64,000 nt of DNA from Phytohabitans maris (GCF_031085175.1 NZ_JAVHUY010000015.1:144400-208399), one strand, 5' to 3'. Counted from the first letter of the stretch, positions 23,734 to 33,391 are shown. Notes: generated by a model not told the origin, from the sequence alone. Numbers and translations are program-made.

Positions 23734-25518
23734 TCAGGCTGGCGGCTTGGCGCAGATGAAGCGCGGCTCCGCCTGGTACGTCCAGCTGAACTTCTCCCGC
23801 TTGGTCTCCTTGCCGTCCTTGCGGAAGATCCGCCACGCGTCCTGGCTGAAGCCGGGCAGGCCGCTGGTCTCGAGGCAGTCCGGGCCGGGCTCCAGGTACT
23901 TCGTCTGCGGCTGGGTGACGTTGCGCCGCGGCCCCCACTCGGTCTTCACGCTGTCGTAGATCTTCGTGCTCCAGATCGACACGGTGATCGAGCTCGACGT
24001 GTACGAGGTGTCGATGAGCACCCCGTACGGCGTGTTGTTGCGGAACCGGAAGTCCAGGTGCGGCGGGTAGATCGTGGACTCGATGACCGCCGGGTAGCGG
24101 CTGAAGTAGTACGAGTGCGGCTTGTGCTCGACGTCCTCCAGGCCGGCGTAGTACGTGGCGTTGAAGAGCGTCGTCACGAACTGCGACACCCCGCCGCCCG
24201 CGCCCGGCACCAGCTTGCCGCCCACGATCGTCGGCGCGTCCTTGTACCCCTGCGGGTAGCTGCGCTCGCCGGTGTGCGTGTTGAGCGAGAAGGTCGCGCC
24301 CGGCATCACGAACGCCCCCTTGGCCTCCTTCGACACCAGCACGATGTTTTGGCTGCGGGCCGAGGAGAGGCCGCCGGAGAACTGGGTGGTGAAGGTCGAG
24401 ACCTTCTCCTTGACCCCGAGCTTGGCGACGGCCTCCGCGGTCACCTTCGGCTTCGCGGTGGTCATGGTGCCGGCGACGGTACGCCCGTCCGCCTTCGGCA
24501 GCACGGCGAGCAGGTCGGTGCTGAGCTTGCCGGTGTCGAGGCGGTGACCGTCGACGCCGGGTACGACGGTGGGCTTGCCGGCCTTGAGCGCCATCGTCGC
24601 GTCCTTGGCCGCGACCTCGACCGTGCCGAGCGGGCCGGCGAGCGCGGCGCGCAGCTTCTTCTCGTCCACCCGGGGGTTGATCCGGCCGGTCTTGTCGGCG
24701 GTGAGCACCAGGCTCTTCGCGATCGCGGCGGGCGGCACGGTGACCGTGCCCCGCTCGGTGGTCACCGTGACCGGGGCGGCGACGGCCGGCCGGGCCAGGT
24801 CGGCGACGAGCTTGTCGACCTGCTCCGCCGAGGTCGCCGGGTGCACCTCCACCAGCGGCACCGGCACCGGGTGGATGCCGAGCCAGCCGTCGCGCAGGGC
24901 CTGGGCCGACTTTTCCGCGTCGATGCCCTTGCCGGGCTTGGGATGGACCGCCTTCGGCGTCGTGCCGGAGAACGTCACGGCCGGCATCTTCATCGCCTGC
25001 GCGTCCTTGCCGAGCGCGCCGCGCAGCACCTCCTCGGCCTTGGCCGCGTCGACGGTCACCACCGGCGCCACCTGCCGCGAACCGAAGATCCGGCTGAACG
25101 GGCCACCGCCGCTCGCCGCCGCGGCGGCCACCGTGGCGTCGACGTCGACCGCCAGCCCCACGTCGGCGGGGTCGATCTCGACCACCCGCTCACCGAGCCG
25201 CACCGGCAGCGCCGCCGAGAGCCGCTCGGCCTGGCCCGAAAGGCCGGCGCGGAGCGCGGTCGCGGCGTCCGCCTCGCTCTTGGCGCCCAGCTCGACCCCG
25301 AGGACCGTCGTGCCGCGGGGCACCTCACCGGCGTACCCGTAGGCGGCGGAACCACCGACGGCGACGAGGACGGCCGCGGTGATCCCGCCCGCGAGGAAGA
25401 TCCGCTTTCGCCCGTGCCGCGGCGCGGGCTCCGGAACGTCCGGCTCCGCCGGGCGGCCGACCCGCGCGAACTGGACGGTCTGCGCCTCGTCGGTGAACTG
25501 GCTCGGTGGCTGGGTCAC
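23734..25518 (-). CDS. VanW/YoaR family protein with peptidoglycan-binding-4 domains
   Basis: 594 residues from GTG 25518. A cytoplasmic N-terminus of about 45 residues and one membrane helix (IFLAGGITAAVLVAVGGSAAYGYAGEV) precede two or three PG_binding_4-like units (DPADVGLAVDVDATVA, VPPAAIAKSLVLTA, GVDGHRLDTGKLS). Then the VanW domain: STFTTQFSGGLSSARSQNI, GATFSLNTHTGERS, GGGVSQFVTTLFNATYYAGLE, RYPAVIESTIYPPHLDFRFRNNT. The family is linked to glycopeptide-resistance loci but its biochemical role is unknown; a cell-wall role outside the membrane is likely. Divergent from the YibE/F gene. Confidence 0.9.
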   Translation of the reverse strand: MTQPPSQFTDEAQTVQFARVGRPAEPDVPEPAPRHGRKRIFLAGGITAAVLVAVGGSAAYGYAGEVPRGTTVLGVELGAKSEADAATALRAGLSGQAERLSAALPVRLGERVVEIDPADVGLAVDVDATVAAAAASGGGPFSRIFGSRQVAPVVTVDAAKAEEVLRGALGKDAQAMKMPAVTFSGTTPKAVHPKPGKGIDAEKSAQALRDGWLGIHPVPVPLVEVHPATSAEQVDKLVADLARPAVAAPVTVTTERGTVTVPPAAIAKSLVLTADKTGRINPRVDEKKLRAALAGPLGTVEVAAKDATMALKAGKPTVVPGVDGHRLDTGKLSTDLLAVLPKADGRTVAGTMTTAKPKVTAEAVAKLGVKEKVSTFTTQFSGGLSSARSQNIVLVSKEAKGAFVMPGATFSLNTHTGERSYPQGYKDAPTIVGGKLVPGAGGGVSQFVTTLFNATYYAGLEDVEHKPHSYYFSRYPAVIESTIYPPHLDFRFRNNTPYGVLIDTSYTSSSITVSIWSTKIYDSVKTEWGPRRNVTQPQTKYLEPGPDCLETSGLPGFSQDAWRIFRKDGKETKREKFSWTYQAEPRFICAKPPA

Positions 25519-25653
25519 GCCGGCAGATGCTACGCGACCCGCGGGCCGCACGGGGCGATGCGGATCGATGGAGTACGGGCGGTGAGCCCCGGGTCACCCG
25601 CCGGTGCACCCGCCAGCGGGACCGCATCCAGGCCGAGACGGTAGTTTGGCGCG

Positions 25654-27030
25654 ATGGCTGACCTCGCACCCAGCGGCCACGGTCACTCGCACGGCCCCGA
25701 CCGGCCGCACCACCAGCGGGCCGGGCGCGTCGCGCTGATCGTGCTCGCCTGCGCGGCCGCGGTGACGATCGCGGCGATGGCGCTGCTCTGGCCGCGCGGC
25801 GACGTCGGCGGCGACCAGCCCCGCGACGAGGCGCAGGCCACCGGTGACGTGGTGGCGGTCACGACCGCGCCGTGCCCGCAGTCGCCGGACACCCCGCAGG
25901 TCGTGCCCTCCGGCGGCCCGCAGGAGTGCGGCACGGTCACTGTCAAGATCACCTCCGGCCCGGACGAGGGGAAGCAGATCGAGACCGACCTGCCCCGCGG
26001 CCCCGGCGCGCCGCAGATCAGCCTGGGCGACCGCCTCACGCTGGTCCACACCGAGGGTACGGCCAGCGGCGTCGACTACCAGATCCTCGACCACCAGCGG
26101 GGCACCGGGCTGTGGGTGCTCGGCGTCGCGTTCGCGCTCGCGGTCGTCGCGTTCGGCCGGCTGCGCGGGCTGGCCGCGCTGGGCGGTCTGGCGATCACGT
26201 TCGGGGTGCTGCTCTTCTTCATCGTGCCGGCGATCCTGGACGGGCGTTCCCCGCTGCTGGTGGCGGTCGTCGGCTCCGCCGCGATCATGCTGTCGGTGCT
26301 CTACCTGACGCACGGCTTCACGGTGCCGACGACCGTGGCGGTGCTCGGCACGCTCACCAGCCTCACGCTGACCGGCCTGCTCGCCGCCGCGTCCACCGCC
26401 GCGCTGCACCTGACCGGGGTCGGCACCGAGGAGACCAACTTCCTCACCATCACGTACTCCGACGTCAACATGCAGGGCCTGCTGCTGGCCGGCATCCTGA
26501 TCGGGTCGCTGGGCGTACTCGACGACGTGGCGGTCACCCAGGCGGCCACGGTCAGCGAGCTCGCCCACGCCAACCCGGCGCTCTCCGCGATCCGGCTCTA
26601 CCGGTCGGCGGCCCGGGTCGGCCGGGCGCACATCACCTCGGTGATCAACACGCTCGTGCTGGCGTACGCGGGCGCCTCGCTGCCGCTGCTGATCCTGCTC
26701 GCCGCCGGCAACGCCCGGCTCGGCGAGGCGCTCACCTCGCAGATGCTCGCCCAGGAGATCGTCCGCAGCGTCGTCGGCACGATGGGGCTGATCGCGGCGG
26801 TGCCGATCACGACGGCGCTCGCCGCGTTCGCCGCCACCCGCCGCCCCCGTCAGGCTCGCCGGCCCAAGCCGGCGCCGCCCACCGCGCCCACGCCGCGCCG
26901 CCGCCGTGGCATGGACGTGACCAGCGACGAGTGGCTAGCCCCGGCCGACGGCGCCGGCGACCTCCGTCCGGGACGACACGCCAAGCTTGCGGAGGATGTT
27001 GGAGACGTGCACGGCGGCGGTCTTCGGTGA
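25654..27030 (+). CDS. YibE/F family membrane protein
   Basis: 458 residues. A His-rich start (SGHGHSHGPDRPHHQ) and one helix precede an extracellular OB-like domain (QATGDVVAVTTAPC... CGTVTVKITSGPDEGKQIE, SLGDRLTLV). Then come about seven helices with the family pieces RLRGLAALGGLAITF, VLYLTHGFTVPTTVAVLGT, GLLLAGILIGSLGVLDDVAVTQ and VINTLVLAYAGASLPLLIL. Function unknown; some members have been linked to metal or organic transport. The last 32 codons run into the convergent LuxR gene, giving a 96-bp overlap, an odd and perhaps recent C-terminal extension. Confidence 0.9.
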   Translation: MADLAPSGHGHSHGPDRPHHQRAGRVALIVLACAAAVTIAAMALLWPRGDVGGDQPRDEAQATGDVVAVTTAPCPQSPDTPQVVPSGGPQECGTVTVKITSGPDEGKQIETDLPRGPGAPQISLGDRLTLVHTEGTASGVDYQILDHQRGTGLWVLGVAFALAVVAFGRLRGLAALGGLAITFGVLLFFIVPAILDGRSPLLVAVVGSAAIMLSVLYLTHGFTVPTTVAVLGTLTSLTLTGLLAAASTAALHLTGVGTEETNFLTITYSDVNMQGLLLAGILIGSLGVLDDVAVTQAATVSELAHANPALSAIRLYRSAARVGRAHITSVINTLVLAYAGASLPLLILLAAGNARLGEALTSQMLAQEIVRSVVGTMGLIAAVPITTALAAFAATRRPRQARRPKPAPPTAPTPRRRRGMDVTSDEWLAPADGAGDLRPGRHAKLAEDVGDVHGGGLR

Positions 27031-29673
27031 GATGTACAGCCGGCGGGCCAGCTCGGTGTTGGTCAGCCCGTCGCTGATCAGCAGCGCCACCTCCCGCTCG
27101 CGCGGGGTCAGCGCGGCCGGCCCGGTGACCGCCGGTGCCGCGTCGGCCGGGGCGAGGCCGAGCACCGCCCGCGCCTGCTCCAGCTGGGCGACCCGCCAGC
27201 CGCCCCACCCGGCGAGCAGGGTCGCGGCTGCGTCGACCTGGGCGGTGGCCTCCTCGCGGCGGTCGGTGGCGAGCAGGCACCGTGCCGCGCCGAGCCGTAC
27301 CGTGCCGCGGGTCGGCGGCGGCAGGATGTCCGCGTCCACGATGGACAGATACCAGGCGAGCGCCTCGGCGTGCCGGCCCCGCGCCTCGGCGACCTGCGCG
27401 TCGACCAGCGTGCGGTAGGCCTCCCAGCTCGTGCGGTCGGTCAGCCCGGCGGCCATCTGGTCCAGCCGCTCCAGGGGCAGCCCCAGCTCCAGCGCGGCGG
27501 AGACCAGGTCGTGCGCCTGGGCGCCGTTGCGCCAGCCCTGCGTGGCCATCTCGGCCAGCAGCGCGTCCAGAGTGGACTCGGCGGTGGCCCGGTCGCCGCG
27601 CCGGCAGGCCAGGTGGAACGTGAGGCCGAGCATCGAGGTCCGCGGCAGGCCCGGCACGGTGGCCAGCTCGGCGACCACCCGCTCGACGCTGTCCAGCTCG
27701 CCGGCCTCCAGGAGCAGCCCGGCGAGGAAGACGCCGTGGTAGTCGGCCCACCGGCCCCGGCGCAGAAAACCGCGGTCCTGCTCGCGCCCCTCCTCCAGGG
27801 CCTCGATGCCGGCCTTGAGGTCGCCGGCGCGCATGGCGAGGCGGGCCCGGCCCTGGAAGTACCCGGCGACGGCGACCGACTCGAAGCCGGCCCGCTCGGC
27901 GTCGGTGCGCATCCGCTCCAGCACCTCCGCGAACTCGGCCGGCGACTCGGGCGGCTCGCCCTGCACGAGGTTGCTCAGCGCCCGGGCGGCGAGCACCCAC
28001 TCGCCGGCCTTCTCCGCCTCGTCGACCAGGCCGGAGAGGATCGCCCGCCCCTCGGCCGCCCGGGACGGCACCTCGACAAGCGCGGAACCCTTTTCCACCA
28101 GCGCGGCGAGCCGCACGCTCGGCAGGTCGAACTCGTCGGCGAGGGCCATCGCCCGCTCGGTCCAGCGCAGCGTGGCCGGCAGGTCGTCGCGGAGCATCGA
28201 GGACTGGGCCACGGCGGTCATCGCGCGGGCCTGGTCGGCGCCGGGCGGCAGCTCCTCGATCAGCGCCTCGATGCCCCGGGTCAGCTCGGCCATCTCGTCC
28301 CACTCCCGGGACTCCCAGGCGAGGCGGACCAGCAGGTAGTGCGACTCGGCCCGGTCGGCGGTGGAGGTGGCGACGTCGCGCCAGCGCCGCCCGTACCGCA
28401 TGGCGTCGTCGAGCAGGCCGGCCAGCCAGGCGGCCCGGGCGGCGGCGGAGAGCAGCTCGGCGTCGTCGGCCGCCTCCTCCAGGCCCATCTCGGCGAGCTG
28501 GAGGGCCTGGTACGCGGAGCCGATCGACAGGTACAGCGCGGTGCCGCGGCGGGCGGCCACCACCATGTCGTCGTACCGCCCGGCGCCGCGGGCGTGGTGG
28601 GCGACCATGGCCGGGTCGGAGGAGCCGGCGCGCAGGAGCACGTCGAGCGCGGCCTCGTGCAGCCGCCGGCGCTGGCGGCCGAGCATCTGGTCGGCGATCG
28701 CCTCGCGAAACAGCGCGTGCCGGAACGCGAACTCGTCTTCGCCGGACTCGACCAGCACGCCCCGGGTGACCAGGTCGCGCAGCACCCGGACCATCTCGTC
28801 CTCGCTCGCGCCGGTGACGCCGGCGAGCAGGTCGAACGGGATGCGGTGGCCGAGCACCGCGGCCGCCTCCACGATCCGGTGGCTGGCCGGGTCGAGGTCG
28901 TCGGTCTGGCGGCGCAGCAGGTCGGCGAGGCTCCACGGCAGCGGCTGGTCGACCAGGTCGTCGAGCTGCTGGCCGGGCATGCTGCGCAGCAGCTCCTCCA
29001 GGAAGAACGGGTTGCCGCCGGTGCGGTGGTGCAGCGCGGTCGCCGCCCGCATCGGCACCGGCCCGCCGGTCGCGGCCGCGAGCAGCGTCGCGGTCTGCGA
29101 CGGGGTGAGCCGGTCGAGCCGGACGTGCGTGACGGTGTGCCGCCGCTCCAGGCGGGCGAGCAGCCCGGCCACCGGCTGGCGGCGGGTCACCTCGTCCGGC
29201 CGGTAGGTGCCGAGGAGCAGCCGCGGCCCGCGCTGGTCGGCGATCCGCTCGAAGAGGGCCGCGCTCTCCGAGTCGGCCCAGTGCAGGTCTTCGAAGACGA
29301 TCACGGCGGGGGAGTCGCCGACCAGGTCGGCGATGATCGCGAGGCCGGTGTGCAGCCGCTCGACCGGGCTGCGCCGCGGGTCACCGAGGGCGGCGAGCTG
29401 CTCCTCGTCGACCCCGGCCCGGCCGTCGATCGCGTCGAGCAGCACCTCGTACGGCCGGGAGAGCGAGCCCGGCTCGGCCTGCCCGACCAGCACCACGGTC
29501 TGCGCCGGCAGCGCGTCGAGCAGCTCCTGCACCAGGCGGGTCTTGCCGATGCCGGGCTCGCCGGCGACGACCGCCACCGCCGGGGCACGGGCGGACGCGA
29601 GCTGCGCCAAGCGGCGCAGCTCGCGCTCACGCCCGATCATCACCGGGCTGGCCCCACCCCGCACGGCTCGCAC
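26935..29673 (-). CDS. Large LuxR family regulator with AAA ATPase domain (LAL type)
   Basis: 912 residues from GTG 29673; ATG 29640 (MIGRERELRRL) is equally plausible. Walker A is GEPGIGKTRLVQ, and Walker B is VIVFEDLHWADSES. The middle is several hundred residues of TPR-like helices. The C-terminal LuxR helix-turn-helix reads LTPREREVALLISDGLTNTELARRLYISPKTAAVHVSNILRKLGV. LAL regulators are typically activators triggered by an inducer and ATP, often for secondary metabolism or sugar use. It follows the PPC-metallopeptidase gene on the same strand by 35 bp, so the two may be one transcript. Confidence 0.92.
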   Translation of the reverse strand: MRAVRGGASPVMIGRERELRRLAQLASARAPAVAVVAGEPGIGKTRLVQELLDALPAQTVVLVGQAEPGSLSRPYEVLLDAIDGRAGVDEEQLAALGDPRRSPVERLHTGLAIIADLVGDSPAVIVFEDLHWADSESAALFERIADQRGPRLLLGTYRPDEVTRRQPVAGLLARLERRHTVTHVRLDRLTPSQTATLLAAATGGPVPMRAATALHHRTGGNPFFLEELLRSMPGQQLDDLVDQPLPWSLADLLRRQTDDLDPASHRIVEAAAVLGHRIPFDLLAGVTGASEDEMVRVLRDLVTRGVLVESGEDEFAFRHALFREAIADQMLGRQRRRLHEAALDVLLRAGSSDPAMVAHHARGAGRYDDMVVAARRGTALYLSIGSAYQALQLAEMGLEEAADDAELLSAAARAAWLAGLLDDAMRYGRRWRDVATSTADRAESHYLLVRLAWESREWDEMAELTRGIEALIEELPPGADQARAMTAVAQSSMLRDDLPATLRWTERAMALADEFDLPSVRLAALVEKGSALVEVPSRAAEGRAILSGLVDEAEKAGEWVLAARALSNLVQGEPPESPAEFAEVLERMRTDAERAGFESVAVAGYFQGRARLAMRAGDLKAGIEALEEGREQDRGFLRRGRWADYHGVFLAGLLLEAGELDSVERVVAELATVPGLPRTSMLGLTFHLACRRGDRATAESTLDALLAEMATQGWRNGAQAHDLVSAALELGLPLERLDQMAAGLTDRTSWEAYRTLVDAQVAEARGRHAEALAWYLSIVDADILPPPTRGTVRLGAARCLLATDRREEATAQVDAAATLLAGWGGWRVAQLEQARAVLGLAPADAAPAVTGPAALTPREREVALLISDGLTNTELARRLYISPKTAAVHVSNILRKLGVSSRTEVAGAVGRG

Positions 29674-29708
29674 GAGGCCAGCGTACCGGCGGGTACCGAC
29701 ACGTTTTC

Positions 29709-31649
29709 CTAGCTGGTCACGCCGAAGACGATCCGGCCGAGGGTGTTCTCGGTGCCGGTGAAGCCCTCGCCGGGGTTGAAGGCGTCGTCGCCGAAGTCGA
29801 CGTCGATGTCGTCCCCGGTGCCGCCGACCTCGTCCGGACCCACCGCGAACATGACCGGGAAGTTGCCACCCTGGTCCATGAGGTTGGGGATGTCGTTGAA
29901 CTGGTCGACGTGCCAGTCGCCGAAGAAGTGCCCCGCCTCGTGCGAGATCACGTTGCCGAGCGCCCGCCCGACGAAGGCCACCTTGTCGCTGGCCGGCGTG
30001 ATGTACGTGTTCAGCGACGCCTCGTCACCGGCCGGGTCGCTCAGCACGTCGAGCAGCACCAGCGCGGTCTCCTCGGTCTCGAAGTTACCCGGGTCGATGG
30101 TCTGCGCGATGCCGATCGTCGGTACGCCGGACTCGTCGATCGTGCCGCCGACCACGATGCGGCTCACGTTCGTCTGGCCGAACGTGTCCCGGTGGTCGCG
30201 GCTGTTCTTGATCTGGATCCGGAACCGCCCGTTGAGGCCGCTGGCGACCAGGTCCGACTTGAGGTTCTCCTCGACCGTGGCGAGCACGGCGTCGATCACC
30301 GCGTCCTCGTCGGCGCGGGTCAGGCCCCACCGGCCCAGGAACGCGCTGAACGGGCTCAGCGTCCGCACGCCCGGCCCGCCGAAGATGCCGGTGTTGAGCC
30401 GCGCGCCGTCGAAGTCCAGGAAGAGCGTCTGCACCGGCGGCGCCTCGCTCTCCAGCGTCGGCCGGTACGCCTCGACCGTGACGTCGTACGTGCCGCTGCC
30501 GGAGGTGACCGCGACGTAGTGCCAGCCGGCCTTCTCGGCCACGTAGTCGACGACCGCGTTGCCGCCGCCCGGCAGCGGGGTGCTGGCCGGGAAGATGTAC
30601 GAGGCGTCCTGGGTGGAGCCCTGCACCTCGCGCGGCACCGTGTCGTACACGGACAGCAGCGTGGCGCCGCCGGTCACCGAGGCGCCGAGCACGTCGCCCT
30701 TGCGCAGCTTGACCGCGAAGAAGTCCACGTCCGCCTCGCCGACCAGGATCGTGACGCCGTACGCCCCCTCGCTCTGCGCGCCGGTGCCGCTGCCCGAGTC
30801 GAACGGGTCGTCCGGCAGGGTCAGGAAGCCGGCGACGAAGACGTAGTAGGTGCCGGCCTCGGTGAACTGGTACGTCATCAGGCTGTCGAAGCTGACCCCG
30901 TCGTCGTCGGCGGTGGCCAGGATCTCGCCCTCCGCGTCGAACAGCAGCAGGATCGAGTCGAGGTCGCTGTCGGCGGGCGTGTCGATGTCGACGGTGACGC
31001 TCTCGCCGGCCGCCGCGGTCAGCTCGTACACGTCGAAGTCGCCGGAGCCGGAGCCGCCGCTGCCGTGCGGCCCGTCGCCGACGGTGGCCGAGGTGGTGAT
31101 GCCGTCGACGGTCTCGCCGATGCCGGTCTCGCCGGCGAGGGGGATCGAGCCGTCGTCCTCCGCGTTGGGCTCCACCTCGGTGGCGGAGACCTGCTCGGGT
31201 GAGAGCCTGCCGAGCACCCGGGCCTTCGGGTTCTGGCCGGAGTTGGTGCCGAAGCCGGCGGCCCGCTGCGCGGTGGCCGGGGTGTCGTTGGAGCCGCGCA
31301 CGCCGTCCGGCTCGTCCTCGTCGACCACGATCGGGCTCGCCGCGGCCAGGGCCCGCGGCTGGGTGGCGCGCGCCTTGGCCCGCTCCTTGCCCTTGGCGGC
31401 CAGGTATCTGTCCCAGCCGGAGAGGTCGGCCGCGCCCGGGTCGGGCAGCAACGCCAGGTACGGGTTGGCCCCGGCCGGCTTGGCACTTGTCGCCTTGCCC
31501 TTGGCCGCCGCCTTCGGCGCGACCTGGAACCCGTTCGCGAGCGCCTCCTTGGTGTCCACGTCCGGTTTCGCCCGCGCGGATGCTCCGCCCGGAGCGAGCG
31601 TGACCGCCGCCAGTAGGCAGGCAGCAACCATCGCGATGGTTCGACGCAT
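29709..31649 (-). CDS. Secreted metzincin-type peptidase with PPC domains
   Basis: 646 residues from ATG 31649 (site AGGGGGAGG), with a signal peptide. Two pre-peptidase C-terminal (PPC) domains are seen: FDVYELTAAAGESVTVDID with GTYYVFVAG, and VDFFAVKLRKGDVLGASVTG with GWHYVAVTSGSGTYDVTV. The catalytic domain has the metzincin zinc site HExxHxxGxxH at His570-His580 (HEAGHFFGDWH) and a following methionine (NLMDQGG) as Met-turn candidate. It is probably an exported peptidase that self-processes. Confidence 0.87.
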   Translation of the reverse strand: MRRTIAMVAACLLAAVTLAPGGASARAKPDVDTKEALANGFQVAPKAAAKGKATSAKPAGANPYLALLPDPGAADLSGWDRYLAAKGKERAKARATQPRALAAASPIVVDEDEPDGVRGSNDTPATAQRAAGFGTNSGQNPKARVLGRLSPEQVSATEVEPNAEDDGSIPLAGETGIGETVDGITTSATVGDGPHGSGGSGSGDFDVYELTAAAGESVTVDIDTPADSDLDSILLLFDAEGEILATADDDGVSFDSLMTYQFTEAGTYYVFVAGFLTLPDDPFDSGSGTGAQSEGAYGVTILVGEADVDFFAVKLRKGDVLGASVTGGATLLSVYDTVPREVQGSTQDASYIFPASTPLPGGGNAVVDYVAEKAGWHYVAVTSGSGTYDVTVEAYRPTLESEAPPVQTLFLDFDGARLNTGIFGGPGVRTLSPFSAFLGRWGLTRADEDAVIDAVLATVEENLKSDLVASGLNGRFRIQIKNSRDHRDTFGQTNVSRIVVGGTIDESGVPTIGIAQTIDPGNFETEETALVLLDVLSDPAGDEASLNTYITPASDKVAFVGRALGNVISHEAGHFFGDWHVDQFNDIPNLMDQGGNFPVMFAVGPDEVGGTGDDIDVDFGDDAFNPGEGFTGTENTLGRIVFGVTS

Positions 31650-31736
31650 GGTCCTCCCCCTTCGATCCGGCGAGGCCCCCGCCCCACCGGCACGGGCGAC
31701 CCTACCCACAATGGACGCGAATAGGTAGATCTATGA

Positions 31737-31919
31737 ATGGCCGCCGCCATCCGCGGCGCGATCCGGGCGCACGGTGGCGCGCGCGGCGTCGCCGCCGACG
31801 TGGCCGCCGCCTACGGCGACCATCCCGAGACCGCCGTTCCGCGCCTGCGGTGGGTGCGGTGCGTCGTCGACCAGGTGTACGGAACACGGCCGATCTCCGC
31901 CACATCCGGGGCAAGATAG
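31737..31919 (+). CDS. Small protein related to the 33970-34248 product
   Basis: A 60-residue reading frame from ATG 31737. Its middle, AYGDHPETAVPRLRWVRCVVDQVYG, aligns with FGDHPEAAAARMRWAREVVRSAY in the protein encoded at 33970-34248, and the preceding Ala-rich helices also align. A stop lies directly upstream in frame and the ribosome site is weak. It could be a shortened paralog missing the first 30 residues, or a decaying gene. Function unknown. Confidence 0.5.
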   Translation: MAAAIRGAIRAHGGARGVAADVAAAYGDHPETAVPRLRWVRCVVDQVYGTRPISATSGAR

Positions 31920-31945
31920 GCCACTACTGGTAGAAAGGACAGATC

Positions 31946-32153
31946 ATGTTCGCTACGACGAAAGCGTTCAGCGGCTTCCCGGTCGGCGACATCGACGAGG
32001 CGGTGGACGAGCTCGGCGCGCGGGGCGTGTCGATGCTCCGGTACGACGGTTTCCCCGCAGGACGAGAAGGGCATCATGCGGGCCGAGGGGCCGCCGATCG
32101 CCTGGTTCGCCGACCCGGCCCGCAACGTGCTCTCGGTGCTGCAGCAGTCGTAG
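31946..32153 (+). pseudogene. VOC family gene remnant (internal deletion and frameshift)
   Basis: It starts with a good VOC N-terminus (MFATTKAFSGFPVGDIDEAVDE) but jumps directly to the second-half segment (LGARGVSMLRYDGFP). After a frame change near 32063 it continues with QDEKGIMRAEGPPIAWFADP and RNVLSVLQQS up to TAG at 32151-32153. About 50 residues of the first beta-alpha-beta unit and one or two bases are missing, so no functional fold is expected. It lies 28 bp upstream of the SRPBCC gene. Confidence 0.8.
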
Positions 32154-32181
32154 GTCGTACTCGCGCGAAGGATCTGGGGTC

Positions 32182-32820
32182 ATGACAGACGTACTCGACG
32201 AACTCACCGCCGCCCGCCGCGAGGTGGGTACGGGACCGCTGCCGGCCGGTGAGGGCAGCACGGTGGTGCTCCGCCGGCGGTACGACGCCGAGGTCGAAGA
32301 CGTCTGGGACGCCGTCACCACCCCGGAGCGGTTGAGCCGCTGGTTCCTGCCGGTCAGCGGCGACCTGCGGGTGGGCGGCACGTACCAGCTGGTGGGGAAC
32401 GCGGCCGGCGAGATCCTGCAGTGCCAGCCGCCGCGCCTGCTGCGGGTCTCGTGGCTCTACGGCGAGGATGCCCCGCGCGGCACCAGCGAGGTCGAGGTGC
32501 GGCTGGCGCCCAGCCCGCTCGGCGGCACCGAGTTCGAGCTGACCCACACCGCGATCGTCGACGAGGAGTTCCAGACCAAATACGGTCCGGGCGCCACCGG
32601 CGTCGGCTGGGACCTCAGCCTCATGGGGCTCGCGCTGCACCTGGCCGGCGGCGGGATCGAGGACCCGGCCGAGTTCGAGGCGTCGGAGGAGGCCCGCGAG
32701 TTCAGCCGGCGCAGCGCCGAGGCCTGGGGCCGGGCCCACCTGGCCGCGGGCGCCGACCCGGAGCAGGTGGCGGCGGCGGTCGAGGCGACCACCAAGTTCT
32801 ACGTGCCGGAGCCGGCCTGA
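32182..32820 (+). CDS. SRPBCC (AHSA1/START-like) domain protein
   Basis: 212 residues from ATG 32182. The hydrophobic-cavity fold is seen in RRRYDAEVEDVWDAVTTPERLSRWFLPVSGDLRVGGTYQL, VSWLYGED and FELTHTAIVDEEF. The C-terminal 50 residues are helical. Members bind hydrophobic ligands; some work as toxin-antitoxin-like or stress co-factors next to ArsR regulators, but no such regulator is adjacent. Its last 22 bp overlap the convergent MmcQ gene. Confidence 0.85.
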   Translation: MTDVLDELTAARREVGTGPLPAGEGSTVVLRRRYDAEVEDVWDAVTTPERLSRWFLPVSGDLRVGGTYQLVGNAAGEILQCQPPRLLRVSWLYGEDAPRGTSEVEVRLAPSPLGGTEFELTHTAIVDEEFQTKYGPGATGVGWDLSLMGLALHLAGGGIEDPAEFEASEEAREFSRRSAEAWGRAHLAAGADPEQVAAAVEATTKFYVPEPA

Positions 32821-33194
32821 AACTCCTTGGCCAGGCGCTTCGGCGCCCGCGCCAGCCAGGCCTCCACCAGCAGCTCGGCCAGCTCGGCCGGGTCGATGCG
32901 GTCGAGCTGGACCAGTACCGCCGGGAAGCCGTTGAAGTGCGGCGTCGTGAAGTACACGGCGGGGTCGTCGGCGATCAGCGCCTGCTTGGCCCCCTCGTCC
33001 GGCACCCGCGCGCAGAGGATCGGCCCGTCCGGGGCCGCGTCGCCGAGCGCGGCCAGGTCGCTCTTGCGCAGCGGCCGCTCCCAGACGAAGCCCTTCTCCT
33101 TGACCCGCCAGGTGAGGCGCCCCTCGCCGGACTCCGTCTCGTCGGTCTCCGGCAGCTCCAGCGCCAGCCGCCGTACGTCCTCCCAGTTCGCCAT
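32799..33194 (-). CDS. MmcQ/YjbR family protein
   Basis: 131 residues from ATG 33194. It contains the double-wing DNA-binding-like fold of MmcQ/YjbR: EDVRRLALELPETDETES, RLTWRVKEKGFVWERPL, and YFTTPHFNGFPAVLVQLDRIDPAELAELLVEAWLARAPKRLA. Role unknown; family members are often near regulators and stress genes. Convergent overlap with the SRPBCC gene. Confidence 0.9.
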   Translation of the reverse strand: MANWEDVRRLALELPETDETESGEGRLTWRVKEKGFVWERPLRKSDLAALGDAAPDGPILCARVPDEGAKQALIADDPAVYFTTPHFNGFPAVLVQLDRIDPAELAELLVEAWLARAPKRLAKEFQAGSGT

Positions 33195-33391
33195 AGAGCC
33201 AACTCTAGGGTCCCGGGGTCTGGCTCTTGGATCTTCGACGGGCTGCGGCGGGCTCAGACGGCGGTGCGGCGGCACCGGGGCGGCCGCCGGGCCTTCGCCT
33301 CGCTCACACCGAGACCCAAGAGACAGACCCTGGGTTTATCGTCATAGGTGTATATATCCCTGGATGCCGGGCGCTGTCTGGAGGCGATGGC

